This document shows, one piece after another, positions 63,786 through 64,000 of a stretch of 64,000 nucleotides of DNA (its first letter is position 1; each line of letters opens with the position of its first letter). A program made the position numbers and the translations under genes. The DNA is from Thermohalobacter berrensis (GTDB lineage: Bacteria; Bacillota; Clostridia; Tissierellales; Thermohalobacteraceae). The DNA is taken from NCBI RefSeq assembly GCF_003609645.1, contig NZ_MCIB01000005.1, positions 1-64,000 on the forward strand. Direction: 5' to 3'. The notes below the pieces were generated by a model. That model did no database searches, was not told the DNA's origin, and saw nothing but the letters and a program-made list of their open reading frames with translations.

Positions 63786-64000
63786 ATGAAAAGGAGAAGA
63801 AGCTTTAAAAAAGAAAGGGAAAATCAAAACTTTTGGCCTTCCTTTACAGATGTTATATCTACTATAGCCCTAATTTTGTTTTTTCTTATGCTCCTTGCAT
63901 ATATACAAAACATAATAACAGGGACTAACCTTGAATATGCTAAAAAACAGCTTGCAAACACACAAAAAGAGCTTGAAGAATCAATGGTTGAAATAAGTAG
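63786..64000 (+). CDS. MotB/OmpA-like membrane protein (5' part, cut by window end)
   Basis: 71 codons visible, open at the window edge. A basic N-terminus (KRRRSFKKERE) and NFWPSFTDVISTIALILFF, a single membrane helix with the Asp typical of MotB/ZorB/ExbD-type stators, lead into a coiled-coil stretch (YAKKQLANTQKELEESMVEIS). An OmpA-like peptidoglycan-binding domain would be expected further on but is not in view. AGGGGGAG precedes the ATG. Partner of the upstream channel protein. Confidence 0.75.
   Translation, partial: MKRRRSFKKERENQNFWPSFTDVISTIALILFFLMLLAYIQNIITGTNLEYAKKQLANTQKELEESMVEIS

Overview
The window looks like the chromosome of a low-GC, endospore-forming, anaerobic Firmicute. 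It carries spoIIR and sleB-ypeB, a pyruvate phosphate dikinase, a lysine 2,3-aminomutase, NSS amino-acid transporters with tiny MetS-like partners, an isoaspartyl peptidase and many S-layer-homology (SLH) proteins. A protein- or amino-acid-fermenting Clostridia/Tissierellales relative fits best; this is inference from gene content. No rRNA, tRNA, CRISPR array or prophage was seen.

Layout. 0-6 kb: spoIIR, sleB-ypeB, murI, a DUF1934 protein and a catalytically degenerate ArgS-like protein. 6-14 kb: lysine 2,3-aminomutase (apparently starting at an ATA codon), then proB/proA, a small hypothetical and tpx on the minus strand, then ppdK on the plus strand. 14-18.5 kb (minus): a compact surface operon of a dockerin beta-helix protein, a cohesin-dockerin protein, a cohesin-SLH anchor and a small SLH protein, which together could assemble like a miniature cellulosome-type scaffold. 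18.8-22 kb: a MacA/MacB-like adaptor-permease-ATPase operon. 22-23 kb: a RAYT (REP-associated tyrosine transposase) bracketed by its own palindromes. 23-41.6 kb: cell-surface genes (a 2065-residue IPT/TIG protein, SLH proteins, CtpA protease, a likely major S-layer protein) interrupted by pyrG. 41.7-49.6 kb: a TolC-like protein, an NSS transporter with its microprotein, an acidic copper-amine-oxidase-N protein and a polysaccharide deacetylase. 50-56 kb: iadA, a sigma-54 activator and a YfcC-type permease, with good -24/-12 promoters in front of iadA and of the permease. 56-64 kb: a second NSS transporter plus microprotein, an NhaC antiporter, cardiolipin synthase, and a MotA/ExbB-like plus MotB/OmpA-like pair cut by the window end.

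The most unusual material is between the genes. Nine intergenic loci hold arrays of a 34/35-nt unit beginning GTAACGG (about 75 units in total; up to 18-19 at one locus). Every array points in the same direction as the gene downstream of it. Two unit subtypes alternate, units are shared exactly between distant arrays, and two-unit blocks have duplicated inside arrays. The arrays are often preceded, in fixed order, by other modules: a long imperfect hairpin, a short perfect palindrome and a CCAACCACTAACC-type stretch. I do not recognise this composite family. Its function is unknown and the sequence alone cannot settle it.
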